DNA of 64,000 nucleotides from Scardovia inopinata JCM 12537 (GTDB lineage Bacteria; Actinomycetota; Actinomycetes; Actinomycetales; Bifidobacteriaceae): NCBI RefSeq assembly GCF_001042695.1, contig NZ_AP012334.1, positions 186,001 to 250,000 of the forward strand, read 5' to 3'. Shown piece by piece: positions 18,449 to 28,700 of this stretch (position 1 is its first letter; each line of letters starts with the position of its first letter). The notes under the pieces were generated by a model. It saw only the letters and a program-made list of their open reading frames with translations, ran no database searches and was not told where the DNA came from. The position numbers and the translations under genes were made by a program.

Positions 18449-18839
18449 TTTAGAACCTTTCTCGTAGGCGGTCATTACAACCTGTTTACTTTCTTCGCCT
18501 CTTTTGCCGTTTCGCTTAGCAAAAGAGATGATTTAAGTATACATCAGCACAATTACATGCGGTTAAGCGTCATCTGCAATCCTGTTTTTTCTCGCTTTTT
18601 CTGGCTTGATAGGGCACGTGCATAGTTTTCTTTTTGTAAATAATTATATTAAGAAAATGGTGGAAAATCAATACTTATGGATAAATATGTGCTGCTAAAA
18701 ACGGTATGTCAGGCAGGATTGCACCCACTATGCTGACAGCTTAGTCGCCTTGCGGTTTATAAGCCGTTGCAACAGTTTTTAGTCGATAGGTCATAGTATT
18801 AAATTCTTAGATGTTTAGAGCACAGTCCTGTTGAACTGA

Positions 18840-18848
18840 TGGTATAAT
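18840..18848 (+). promoter_or_regulatory. extended -10 promoter of the pilus locus
   Basis: ATGGTATAAT contains a perfect TATAAT (18843-18848) preceded by TGG, the extended -10 pattern. No good -35 lies at the right distance. It would give a 5' leader of about 145 bases. Confidence 0.45.
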
Positions 18849-18873
18849 TGTCACATAAATATAATTTAAATAT

Positions 18874-18904
18874 AACTTAACTTATAATTCAACTTAACTT
18901 ATAA
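18874..18904 (+). repeat. 14-base direct repeat in the pilus leader
   Basis: AACTTAACTTATAA occurs at 18874-18887 and again at 18891-18904, period 17, between the candidate promoter and the first pilin gene. Confidence 0.6.
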
Positions 18905-18998
18905 CTTAAAAAACAAAAATTAATAATAAATTATTAGGTGTGCCCTTTCAGTACAAAAAGTACAGTGGACGCCCGGAAAAAGATTTGGAGAGTGTACC

Positions 18999-21900
18999 AT
19001 GCGTCGAGTTATGCATCGGTTTTTGGTAGTCTTGGTTGCATTTGTAACCCTTGCAGCTACCTTCCTTGCCGGTCACGGTTCAGCGATTGCAGCTTCCACC
19101 ACCGCCTCCAGCACCAATCTCGAAGATTTTCTGACATCCGTCACCATTACTGGTTTGGGTGAGCCTGATTCTAATGGTGTCTATCATTATCGCAACGGTC
19201 AAGAAGTTCAAATGAGCTTTGTCTTCGCTGAGAACAGCAAACTTCAGTTCGATAATGATAATCCTCTGACTTACCCTCTTCCTTCAGGTTTTGAAGCTCT
19301 TGCCACAGGCGGAGACTTTAATATTGATGTGGAGACTGCAACCGGTGTGAAGACTGTTAAGGGCAATACCTGACAGGTCAAAGATGGCAAGCTGGTTATT
19401 CAGTGGAACAAAACGGATCCTAACTATGATTCTCTCATTGCTGCTTCGAACACTAAAATTCCTGTGTCGCTGAGCTTCAAGATGAACAATGTGGATTCAA
19501 CAATAAAGTTTAGCGATACCGTCACCAAGAAGTTCGAAGTTGATAACAGCAGTAAATTATCTGTCAACAAAACGGGCAGGTATGACTCTTCCACGGGAAA
19601 GGTTTACTACACAGTTACTGTTCAGTCAACAGGGACCAATACCAATGTGAATGTTGCCGATACCATCACCGGAACAGCTTTGACCTATGATCCTTCCTCC
19701 TTTGCTATCTCGGGAAACAGTTCTTCTTATACCGGCGGGACCTCAGGCAATGGCTATAATGTAACCCTCGCTTCTATGAAGGACGGGGAAACGGTTACTA
19801 TTACCTATGCGGCTGATGTCAAATACGATAAAATTGCCGGCAGCAGCGCAACTTTTGATGAGACTAACAATACAGTTAAGGTAAAGTCTCATGAAAACCC
19901 CACTCCTGAGGAGTCTCACAAGGATTTCAACCACGAAATAACCCCTACCAGCGTTACCAAGACTGGCAAGGCCAGCACCGATGTAACGACTTCTGATGGC
20001 AGGACTTACCGTCCCATTACCTGGACCATTGATGCCAACAGCGAGAAGCATGAATCCTTGGCTGGATCCAGTATTACCGATACTATTGCTGCCGATTCGC
20101 AGAAAAATATGAAGTACTCTGGAACTGGTATAACTATCGGAGTATACGATAAACAGGGGAACCTGGTGGAGACCAGGAAGGTGTCCTGGGCTGATCTGGG
20201 CGTCACCGATCTGAGCTCTGCCACATCGTGGAAGTATCAGGTACCCTCCTCTGATGGTATCTATGAATATAAGATTTCCTACACTACACGGGTAGATATT
20301 ACTGATAATCTTGTTAACCAGACTGTCAAAAATGAGGTCACCACCAAAGGTGACACTAAAGGCAGAGGCAGTGTTGATGTTACTCCTGGCTTTACTTTGA
20401 CAACAAAGAAGACCGCTACCAAGATTACGAGAGATAATATCACCTGGAAGTTCACTATCTCAGTTCCCAAAGCTGGGTATGACACTTTGACAGCAACCGA
20501 TTCTTTCCCCACAACCTGGCTCAACAACAAGAATGTATATGATTCTCTGGTCGACGGATCCGTGGTGGTTGATGGTCTGACCGCATCAGAGAGTTATAAG
20601 CAGGAAGTCACCGAGAAGGGCTTGACCCTGACTTTCTATAAAGATAAAGATAAGACTAAAACTGGTGTGAATGCTACAGATAGCGACCGCACTATTACCG
20701 TTACCCTCACCACCAAGAACAACGAGGAGTGGCTGAAGGCAGTGAGTGATGGGAATGCTGGTAGTTATCAGGAAACGCATACCAACAATGTAGACGTAAC
20801 AGCTAATAACACTACTGTTCACGGCTCTGCTGATGCTAATCCTCCTACTGAGCAGAGTATCACCAAATCTGGTACTTCTGCTGGAACAGTTTCTGTAGAT
20901 GGAACTGATCTGCCCGTATACCGCTATGAACTGGTCTTGACCGGTGTCAACAAAGATTCTCTTGATATTACCGATACTTTCGATACCTCCATCCTCAAGT
21001 ATTATGCCTCATCTGCGTATGATGCCGGCCATATTTACGGAGGAACCCAGTATGGCCAGTACGAGGGCAATGTTACATTTACCACTTCTGCAACCAGCTC
21101 GGGCATGACTATTCATGTTGCCTCTGTTCCCAAGAATGCCAATGATAATTATTACAGCCACTACAAGCTGGTTTACTATTTGATTGTTAAGGATAAGGCA
21201 GCCTTGAATACTTTGAAGGCCAAGGCTCTGAGCGATAAGGGAACTGCAACCCTGTCCAATACGGCTCAATGGGATTCCACGTCGAGCACAGCTAAAGTAA
21301 CGTATAATTATAAGCCTTTGACCAAGAGCCAGACTGCTTTTGATGGCAATCGAACGGCTACATATACAGTCAAGCTGAACCCGGATGGTCTGGATATTGA
21401 TCCTCACTCCGATACTCTGACCATGACTGACGTTATGTCTGACAACCTCTTCCTGGATGTTTCCTCCATCAAGGTAGATCCCAGTGCTCATGTGACCTAT
21501 GATTACGATCGGACCACCAACACCCTGACTGTTACCTTCCCTGATGAAACTCCAGTGACCCTGACCTATAATGCTGTGGTTGAATCAACAGGAAATGTAA
21601 ACTACTCCAACACGGCCACCCTGAACGGATCTTCTACAACTGTCAATAACAGCGCTAAGATCAATGGTTCTGCCAGTGGTACTGCTTCCATTCCCAGCAT
21701 CAAGATTCTGAAGTACACCTACGGAGATTTGAGCGATACCATTGCTGGGGCTCAGTTCCAGCTTTATAAGGCTAGCGATAACAGTCTGGTGTCCAATAAG
21801 GTCTTCACTACTGATTCCAAAGGCGTGGCCTTGATTGAAGGCCGGCAGAATATTGACGGATGGACCCTGGAGAAAGGTGTCAAGTACTACCTGAAAGAAG

Positions 21901-22508
21901 TTAAAGCTCCTGAAGGCTATACCCTCAGAGACGACAAGATTTACTTCACTCTTTCCGATAGTCTGGAAAATCCGAATGAGTATTTGACCGCCTCTACTAT
22001 TCCTTTCTGGAATAAGCGAACCAACTTCGCGATTACCAAGGTTAATGCTGATGACAAATCAGTCAAACTTGAAGGGGCAACCTTCCGCCTGACCGGTCAG
22101 GGGGCTGTATCCTCCTATGACCAGTCTGTAACTACCAACAACAAGGGACTGGCTCCTTTCGCCGGATTGCTTCCGGGCACTTATAAGCTTACTGAGACAA
22201 AGGCTCCCGATGGGTATGTACTCGATAAGACTGAATACACAGTGGTCGTCGATTCAGACCTGAAGGTGAGTTCGCCTCAGTTGACATTTACCGCAGATGG
22301 AGACATCTTCGGGGTACAGATTTCCAATAAGCCCCAAGGGCAACCCATCCCCCTGCCTTCGGTTGGAGGCAGCGGAGTTATGGGTCTGTTCGCAGGCGGA
22401 TTGGGATTCATCTTCCTGGCGGCTGGGGTAGAAATACTTCGGCGCAGACATGAGACGGTACATACCGTGAGCAGCCGGGTACACAGCGCGCATGGACGTC
22501 ATGTTTAA
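18999..22508 (+). pseudogene. large tip/minor pilin gene with an in-frame TGA at codon 125
   Basis: Read through, the gene encodes 1169 codons minus one stop. It has a signal peptide (hydrophobic core after MRRVMHR), several isopeptide-type adhesive domains, two SpaA-like domains near the C-terminus with E-box motifs (YYLKEVKAPEGY and YKLTETKAPDGY), a sorting signal at about 1119 reading LPSVG instead of LPxTG, a membrane helix and an RRRHE tail. GGAGAG precedes the ATG. The reading frame is open on both sides of TGA 19371-19373, and the frame is the same, so a single TGG-to-TGA change of a Trp codon is the simplest cause. Only a 124-residue fragment would be made unless the stop is read through. 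It is the first gene of the pilus locus, before the backbone pilin and sortase. A sequencing error is also possible. Confidence 0.75.
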
Positions 22509-22595
22509 CATGCGCCGCGAACCAGTGCGATATGCACTCGTCCATAACCAATAAGCAATAAGGTAAAATCTTCGCCGAAACGAAACGAGGAGACA

Positions 22596-24158
22596 ATGAA
22601 AAAAACAATTACAAGAATTGCCGGGGTGGTTATCGCCTTCGTCGTTGGCTTGGCAGCCATGATGGTTTCCGGCAACGCATCTCAGTATGCTTTTGCTGCT
22701 GAGACGACAACAATCACGGTTAAGGGTACCGGTTCCCAGTACTCAGCTTACAGGCTGCTCAATGTGTCCATCGGTACAGCTGCAGATGGCTCCAACACCT
22801 ATGCCTACACCGTGAATTCCAAGTATGAAGATGTTCTGAAGACAGCCACCGGCAAAACCAGTGATGCTGACATTGTCAGCTATCTGAATGGTCTGTCCTC
22901 TGACAGCACTCAGTTGGAAGCTTTCTCGCAGGCTGTTAATTCTGCTATCGCCAAGGCAGGCTTAGCTGCGGATGCAACCGCGACTGGTGACGGTACTTCT
23001 GCCACCTTCTCCGGTGTGGATCAGGGCTACTATCTGATTGCTCAGAGCGATAGCACCTCCAGCACTGCTAAGTCCAAGTCCCTGATGATCCTCCAGACCG
23101 CAGGCAAGACAGCTCTGACTGTTAACGCTAAGGAAGGAACTCCTACTGTCGTTAAGAAAGTTAAGGAGAATACCGATGGGGTCAACGATTCTCAGGCTGG
23201 AAAGTATCAGGATGCCGCTGATTATAATATTGGCGATGATGTTCCCTTCCAGCTGACCGGAACTCTTCCTGCAACTCTGGCTTCTTACAAGACATATAAG
23301 TATGTCTTCCACGATACCCAGTCTGCCGGTTTGACTTTCAACCCGGGCAGTGTCAAGGTTTATGCAGTTGCAGCTGATGGAACCCGTACTGAGGTTAATT
23401 CTTCCGCATACACCCTGGTTACTTCCGGTCTGTCTGATGGCGAAACCTTCCAAGTGAAGTTCGACGATGTTAAGACTCTGACCTCTGCTGCTGGTGCAGC
23501 TATCTCCGTGGATTCTGCCACCAAGATTGTGGTTGAGTACACCGCCAAGCTCAATGACAACGCTAAACTGGGTAAGCCGGGCAACCCCAATGAGGTTTAC
23601 CTTGAGTTCTCCAACAATCCTAATGCAGGTGGCGAAGGTGAAACCGGTCACACTCCTAAGGATAAGGTGATTGTTTTCACATTCCAGGCCGTTGCCAAGA
23701 AGGTTGATGAAAAAGGCAATGCTTTGAAGGGGGCTGGCTTCACTCTTTACCGTCAGGTTAACGGTGACTGGGTTAAGGTAGCTACTATTGAAGCAGGCGA
23801 GACCACAACCTTTACTTTCAAGGGTCTTGATTCAGGTAAATATAAGCTGTCTGAAACCACTGTTCCTAATGGTTACACCAAGGCTTCCGACATTGAATTT
23901 ACTCTTTCTGCAACTTATGAGACCACCTCAGATGATCCTAAGCTGACTGCCTTGACTGTGGATCCGTCTGACGCTTTCACTGTTGACAGCACCTTGTCTA
24001 CTGCAACAACAACCGTTATTAATAAGAGCGGTTTTGAACTGCCTAAGACGGGTGGCGCTGGTCTGGTTCTGCTGTATGTAGTTGGCATTGGTCTGATTGC
24101 CGGAGCTGTTATTGCTCTGGTAGCTCGCCGCCGCCACGAAAGCGCTTCTGACAAGTAA
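22596..24158 (+). CDS. fimA: sortase-dependent backbone (major) pilin
   Basis: This 520-residue shaft subunit of a Gram-positive pilus is polymerised by the class C sortase encoded next. It has a signal peptide ending AFA-AE near residue 35, pilin domains with the typical YKYVFHDTQSAGLTF strand, a candidate linkage Lys in GTPTVVKKVKE, an E-box in YKLSETTVPNGY, LPKTG at 482-486, a membrane helix and an RRRHE tail. GAGGAG precedes the ATG. It is 87 bases after the broken tip pilin gene and codon use is more GC-rich than in the tip gene's leader, as expected of a highly expressed protein. A stem-loop follows before srtC. Confidence 0.9.
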   Translation: MKKTITRIAGVVIAFVVGLAAMMVSGNASQYAFAAETTTITVKGTGSQYSAYRLLNVSIGTAADGSNTYAYTVNSKYEDVLKTATGKTSDADIVSYLNGLSSDSTQLEAFSQAVNSAIAKAGLAADATATGDGTSATFSGVDQGYYLIAQSDSTSSTAKSKSLMILQTAGKTALTVNAKEGTPTVVKKVKENTDGVNDSQAGKYQDAADYNIGDDVPFQLTGTLPATLASYKTYKYVFHDTQSAGLTFNPGSVKVYAVAADGTRTEVNSSAYTLVTSGLSDGETFQVKFDDVKTLTSAAGAAISVDSATKIVVEYTAKLNDNAKLGKPGNPNEVYLEFSNNPNAGGEGETGHTPKDKVIVFTFQAVAKKVDEKGNALKGAGFTLYRQVNGDWVKVATIEAGETTTFTFKGLDSGKYKLSETTVPNGYTKASDIEFTLSATYETTSDDPKLTALTVDPSDAFTVDSTLSTATTTVINKSGFELPKTGGAGLVLLYVVGIGLIAGAVIALVARRRHESASDK

Positions 24159-24231
24159 GATTTCAGCTGACTGGGGTCAGCAGCCGACCAGGCATAGCTG
24201 CCCAGAACTCAGCTGATTGCTGAAAATACCG

Positions 24232-24267
24232 TAATAGCCGTGGATGTATTCACATCCATGGCTATTA
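24232..24267 (+). terminator. strong stem-loop between backbone pilin and sortase genes
   Basis: TAATAGCC-G-TGGATG and CATCCA-T-GGCTATTA form a 14-bp stem with one mismatch and a 6-base loop. No T run follows, so partial termination or mRNA processing is likely. This would give much pilin and little sortase from one transcript. Confidence 0.6.
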
Positions 24268-24313
24268 TTGGCTCGGACAAATATCACACCAGGACTCATG
24301 ATAAGGATATACG

Positions 24314-25222
24314 ATGGATGCTTCTGCCAAGCCGCCTACAGCAGGTGAATCCGCTGCCGGCAGGTCTGCCGCTGGCAAACAGCGGTCGCCTCTGTCGCGT
24401 CTTCTTACCGTGTTGATAGTCCTGGCACTGATCACCGGCATTGGTCTCATTGCTTACCCCATAGTGAGTGATCTGTGGAACAGGACTCAACAGACCAAAG
24501 CCGTCGGTGCTTATGTAGCTAAGACTAAAGATATTTCCATAAGTCGCCGCAAGGCCATGCTCAAAGCGGCCCGAGCCTATAATAAGCGGCTGGCGCTTGC
24601 TGGAGAAGGCCGCTACAAAATGACAAAAGCAGAGCGTCATGAGTATGAGACCCTCCTAGATGTAACAGGCACAGGGATTATGGGTTATCTGTCCATTCCC
24701 AAACTGGGTGTGGAACTTCCCATTTATCACGGTACTGATGAATCTGTTCTGCAAATTGCCATAGGTCATCTTCCCGGAACATCACTTCCGGTTGGCGGAC
24801 CGGGAACTCATGCCGCTGTATCCGGACATACTGGTTTGCCTTCTGCCATGCTCCTTACCGGTCTTGACCGGATGAAAAAGGGAGATACTTTTTCTTACAC
24901 AGTTTTAGGCATTACAGAGACCTATCAGGTTGATCGCATATCCGTTGTTAAGCCTACCGATTTAAGCAAACTTGCTATAGTTGACGGAAAAGATTTGGGG
25001 ACAATTATTACTTGCACTCCTTACGGAGTAAATAATCATCGCCTTTTGGTCAGAGGTCACAGAATCCCTACGCCAGACAAAGGTTCTCATGGACAGGACA
25101 TGCCGATCAACAAATTTGTGATAGGAGAGTGGTCCTTGCTAGGCCTGATTCTGGCAATGATTATTATTTCTTTGAGCATAGGGACTCGACGTAAAAAGCG
25201 TAGAACCATAGGGGGCAAATAG
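24314..25222 (+). CDS. srtC: class C (pilus) sortase
   Basis: This 302-residue membrane transpeptidase joins pilin subunits by cleaving the LPxTG motif. It has an N-terminal membrane helix at about 30-55, the catalytic His172 in AVSGHTG, Cys234 in TIITCTPYG, and Arg243 in NNHRLLVRG, which is the class C signature. A C-terminal membrane helix (LLGLILAMIIISLSI) is also typical of this class. AAGGA lies 7 bases before the ATG. It acts on the backbone pilin encoded upstream, and would add the tip pilin if that were made. Confidence 0.95.
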   Translation: MDASAKPPTAGESAAGRSAAGKQRSPLSRLLTVLIVLALITGIGLIAYPIVSDLWNRTQQTKAVGAYVAKTKDISISRRKAMLKAARAYNKRLALAGEGRYKMTKAERHEYETLLDVTGTGIMGYLSIPKLGVELPIYHGTDESVLQIAIGHLPGTSLPVGGPGTHAAVSGHTGLPSAMLLTGLDRMKKGDTFSYTVLGITETYQVDRISVVKPTDLSKLAIVDGKDLGTIITCTPYGVNNHRLLVRGHRIPTPDKGSHGQDMPINKFVIGEWSLLGLILAMIIISLSIGTRRKKRRTIGGK

Positions 25223-25763
25223 TAAGAAATCCCTTACGTGCTTTCTTTTCTCCAGGCCCGTCCGATACTTGATATCTCATATGGTGTCTCAAAAATTTTT
25301 AAAAAGCATAGCTTTCATGTGCAAACTCACTTGTTCTGGCGAATATATACTGAATTTAGGATATATATGATTCGAACTGTGATATGAGTAATATTGTAAT
25401 TCGAAATCCTTTTAAATTCAGCATACTACTTCTTATTACAGATAGATGCGAGTATAACGAATATGTTAGCTGGAGAGCAAGTGGCCAAGATGAACTAAAT
25501 TAACTTCGAGATACGGGAGACTGATCTAACGGGATACGGCTTTTGGATACTTGATACATCGGTATATCTGTCTCGCTAAAACCTTTGAAATTAGCAATCG
25601 ATTGATCCAGGTTACAAAATATTTCAGCTCTAATGATATAAGAGTCACTTTTTGTGCGAGATATTTAACAAAAAATGTGTCCTATATGCCTCATACAATA
25701 CGACGTAAAGATTGAGAGAAGAAGAGTTCTTATAACCAAAGATTCTCTGAGAAAGGAGAAAAA
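25223..25763. other. 541-base AT-rich region before the adhesin gene
   Basis: I found no gene, RNA or strong dyad here. Base composition is much richer in A and T than the pilus genes on the left and continues into the first half of the adhesin gene. Confidence 0.4.
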
Positions 25764-28700
25764 ATGAGGTGGGGGAAAACTAAATTTCTCACTAAGCATA
25801 GGAAATTTAATTTTACACAACTCATACCAGTACTTTTCGCAATTTTCGCGATGCTGGTTTCCAATGTTCCCAGCAGTATAGCATATGCTGCCGGAAGTGA
25901 CGTGAGCAGTGATGTAACATCTGTATCCGTTAATCCAGGCCATATCAATGACGGCGGGAAGACGACATTTAAGATGTCGTATGATGATCATGCCCAGAAG
26001 ATACGGGGTGGCGATACCATTACTGTTAACTGGCCATCAAGCGGCACTGTTTACGGCGAAGGCTATTCAAAAACAATAGATCTCTTTATTGACGGTGTCA
26101 ATGTAGGTGTCCTTAAAGTTACACCGCAGAACGCAGTAGTGACTTTTAACGACAATATCAACGATATGGAGAATGTCCATGGATGGGCAGAGTTCGATAT
26201 CGAAGGAAGAAATCTAGCAGATACGAGTGATGAGAATACAGGCTCATTTACGATCTCTTCCGGCGGTTATTCTACTTCTGTATCTGTTACTAAACCAAAG
26301 TCGGGAACGACTGGTGTTTTCTACTATAAGACTGGGGATATGCAGCCAAGTGATACTGACCATGTTCGCTGGTTCCTTAATATGAATAACGAGAAAGCCT
26401 ATGTTGATGGTCGTATTTATATTAAGGATCAAATTCAGCCTGGGCAAACGCTTGATACTACGAGTTTTGATATCACCGTTGACGGATATAGGACCGGACA
26501 TTACAACGGTAAAGATGCTATTGCAAACTTCGAAAAAGACTTTCCAGGTTCTTCCATTTCTGTGGATGCCGCGTCCGGTGAACTTACAGTAGTAGTTCCT
26601 CAAGATCAGGCTAACCTCAATAGTTTCAGTATCATGTATCTTACTTCGGTTGATGATTACAATCAGAAACAGTTTGATAATAAGAGTCAAGCATGGTATC
26701 ACGAGCACAACAAGGATGCTGTTAACGGTAAAGAGTTTGACCACACTGTCCAGAATGTAAATGCAGATGGCGGAATTGACGGACAAAATAAGACAACGGC
26801 TTCTGTCAAAAAAGTCTGGGATGACAATAATAACAGTATGCATAAGCGTCCGAGCAGTATCCTAGTTCAACTCTACGCAAATAATAAGGTGACAGGACAG
26901 CCAGTAACCCTAAGTTCTGCAAATAATTGGGAATATAAATGGGATTCACTAGTTAAGAATGTCAAAGGAGCTCCTGTAAAGTATACAGCTCGAGAAGTAA
27001 CCGTACCAACGGGATACAAGTCAACATCCACATCTACCGGTGTAAACGAGATCACACTTACAAATAAGTATGAGAGTGTTGAAAAGATAGACATCACTGG
27101 TAAAAAAGTGTGGGATGATGCTGATAATCAGGATGGTGTTCGTCCTAGTGCTGTTACAATAACCTTGTTACAGAACGGGAAGGAATATCAAACTACACAA
27201 GCAACAGCAGCAAATAACTGGAAATATTCCTTCAACCAGGTGCCAAAGACAGACAGCAATGGTAATGCTTACACATACACTGTTAAAGAGGCAGCAGTCG
27301 AAGGATATACTTCGAAGGTTTCTGGGTATAATGTAACAAATATTCGCACTCCTGGTAAGACCTCGTTGTTTGTTGCTAAGAACTGGTGTGATGCTGATAA
27401 CCAGGATGGTACCCGTCCAAGTTCTGTTCAGGTTCAGCTTTATGCTGACGGTGTTGCCACAGGTGACCCTGTTACGTTAAGCGAAGCAAATAAGTGGTCA
27501 TACACATTTACTGGTTTGCCGGTGAATGCACGAGGGAATAAGATTGCTTACACCGTTAAGGAAGTCAATACCCCTAAAGGTTATACCTCTGTGGTCACTG
27601 GGGATGCTACTAAGGGTTATATTCTGACTAATAAGCATACTCCTGAAGCGACTGCTGTTTCTGTGGTAAAGAAGTGGTCTGATGCTGATAATCAGGATGG
27701 TACCCGCACCTCTTCTGTTCAGGTTCAGCTTTATGCTGATGGTGTTGCCACAGGTGACCCTGTTATTTTGAATGCTGCTAACAGCTGGAAGTATCAGTGG
27801 ACTGGCCTGAAGGCCAAGAATAATGGTGCTGCTGTTGCTTACACCGTTAAGGAAGTCAATACTCCGGCTGGCTATACCGCTGAGGTTTCTGGCGATCAGA
27901 CTTCTGGCTACACCCTGACTAATAAGCATGCTCCTGAAGTTACTGCTGTATGCGTTGCTAAGAAGTGGGTTGATGCTGATAATCAGGATGGTACTCGTCC
28001 GGATTCTGTTCAGGTTCAGCTTTATGCTGATGGTCAGGCTCAGGGTGATCCTGTTACTTTGAATGCTGCTAACAGCTGGAAGTATCAGTGGACTGGTCTG
28101 GCTAAGAACAAGGCTGGCAAGGCCATTGCCTACACAGTCAAGGAAGTTTCTGAAGCCAAGGGATACACGGCTGCTGTGGTTGGTGATGCTACTACTGGAT
28201 ATCTGGTGACCAATACTCATACACCTGAGGTGACTCGCGTTTATGGCCACAAGGTTTGGAATGATAACAATAACCAGGATGGTACCCGTCCTAAGACCAT
28301 CATTGTCCGTCTGACTGCTAATGGTGGTACTGCCAAGGATGCTGCCGGTCAGGAAGTTAAGCCTCTGACTGTTGGTGATTCTGATGGCTGGAAGTTCTCC
28401 TTCAACAATCTGCCTGTTTACAAAGATGGGCATAAGATTGTCTATGCAATCACTGAAGACTCCAATGACGGTTACCAGCAGAAGTTCGATCTTTCTTATA
28501 CTCATGAGCATGAGTACACCATTACCAACACTCATACTCCTGGTAAGACCTCTCTGTCTGTAGCCAAGAATTGGTCTGATGCTGATAATCAGGATGGTAC
28601 CCGCACCTCTTCTGTTCAGGTTCAGCTTTATGCTGATGGTGTTGCCACGGGCGATCCTGTAACTCTGAATGCAGAGAATCAGTGGAAGTACAACTGGTCC

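Larger units (their letters stand above)
18449..18998. other. 550-base divergent region upstream of the pilus locus
   Basis: The part after about 18830 is very AT-rich and holds an extended -10 element and a 14-base direct repeat, both listed separately. Nothing coding was recognised. Confidence 0.5.

Noticed and set aside
19464-22508. A separate 1014-residue gene starting at GTG 19464
   Set aside because: There is no ribosome site or signal peptide there and the frame is continuous with the upstream fragment, so it is the distal part of one broken gene.
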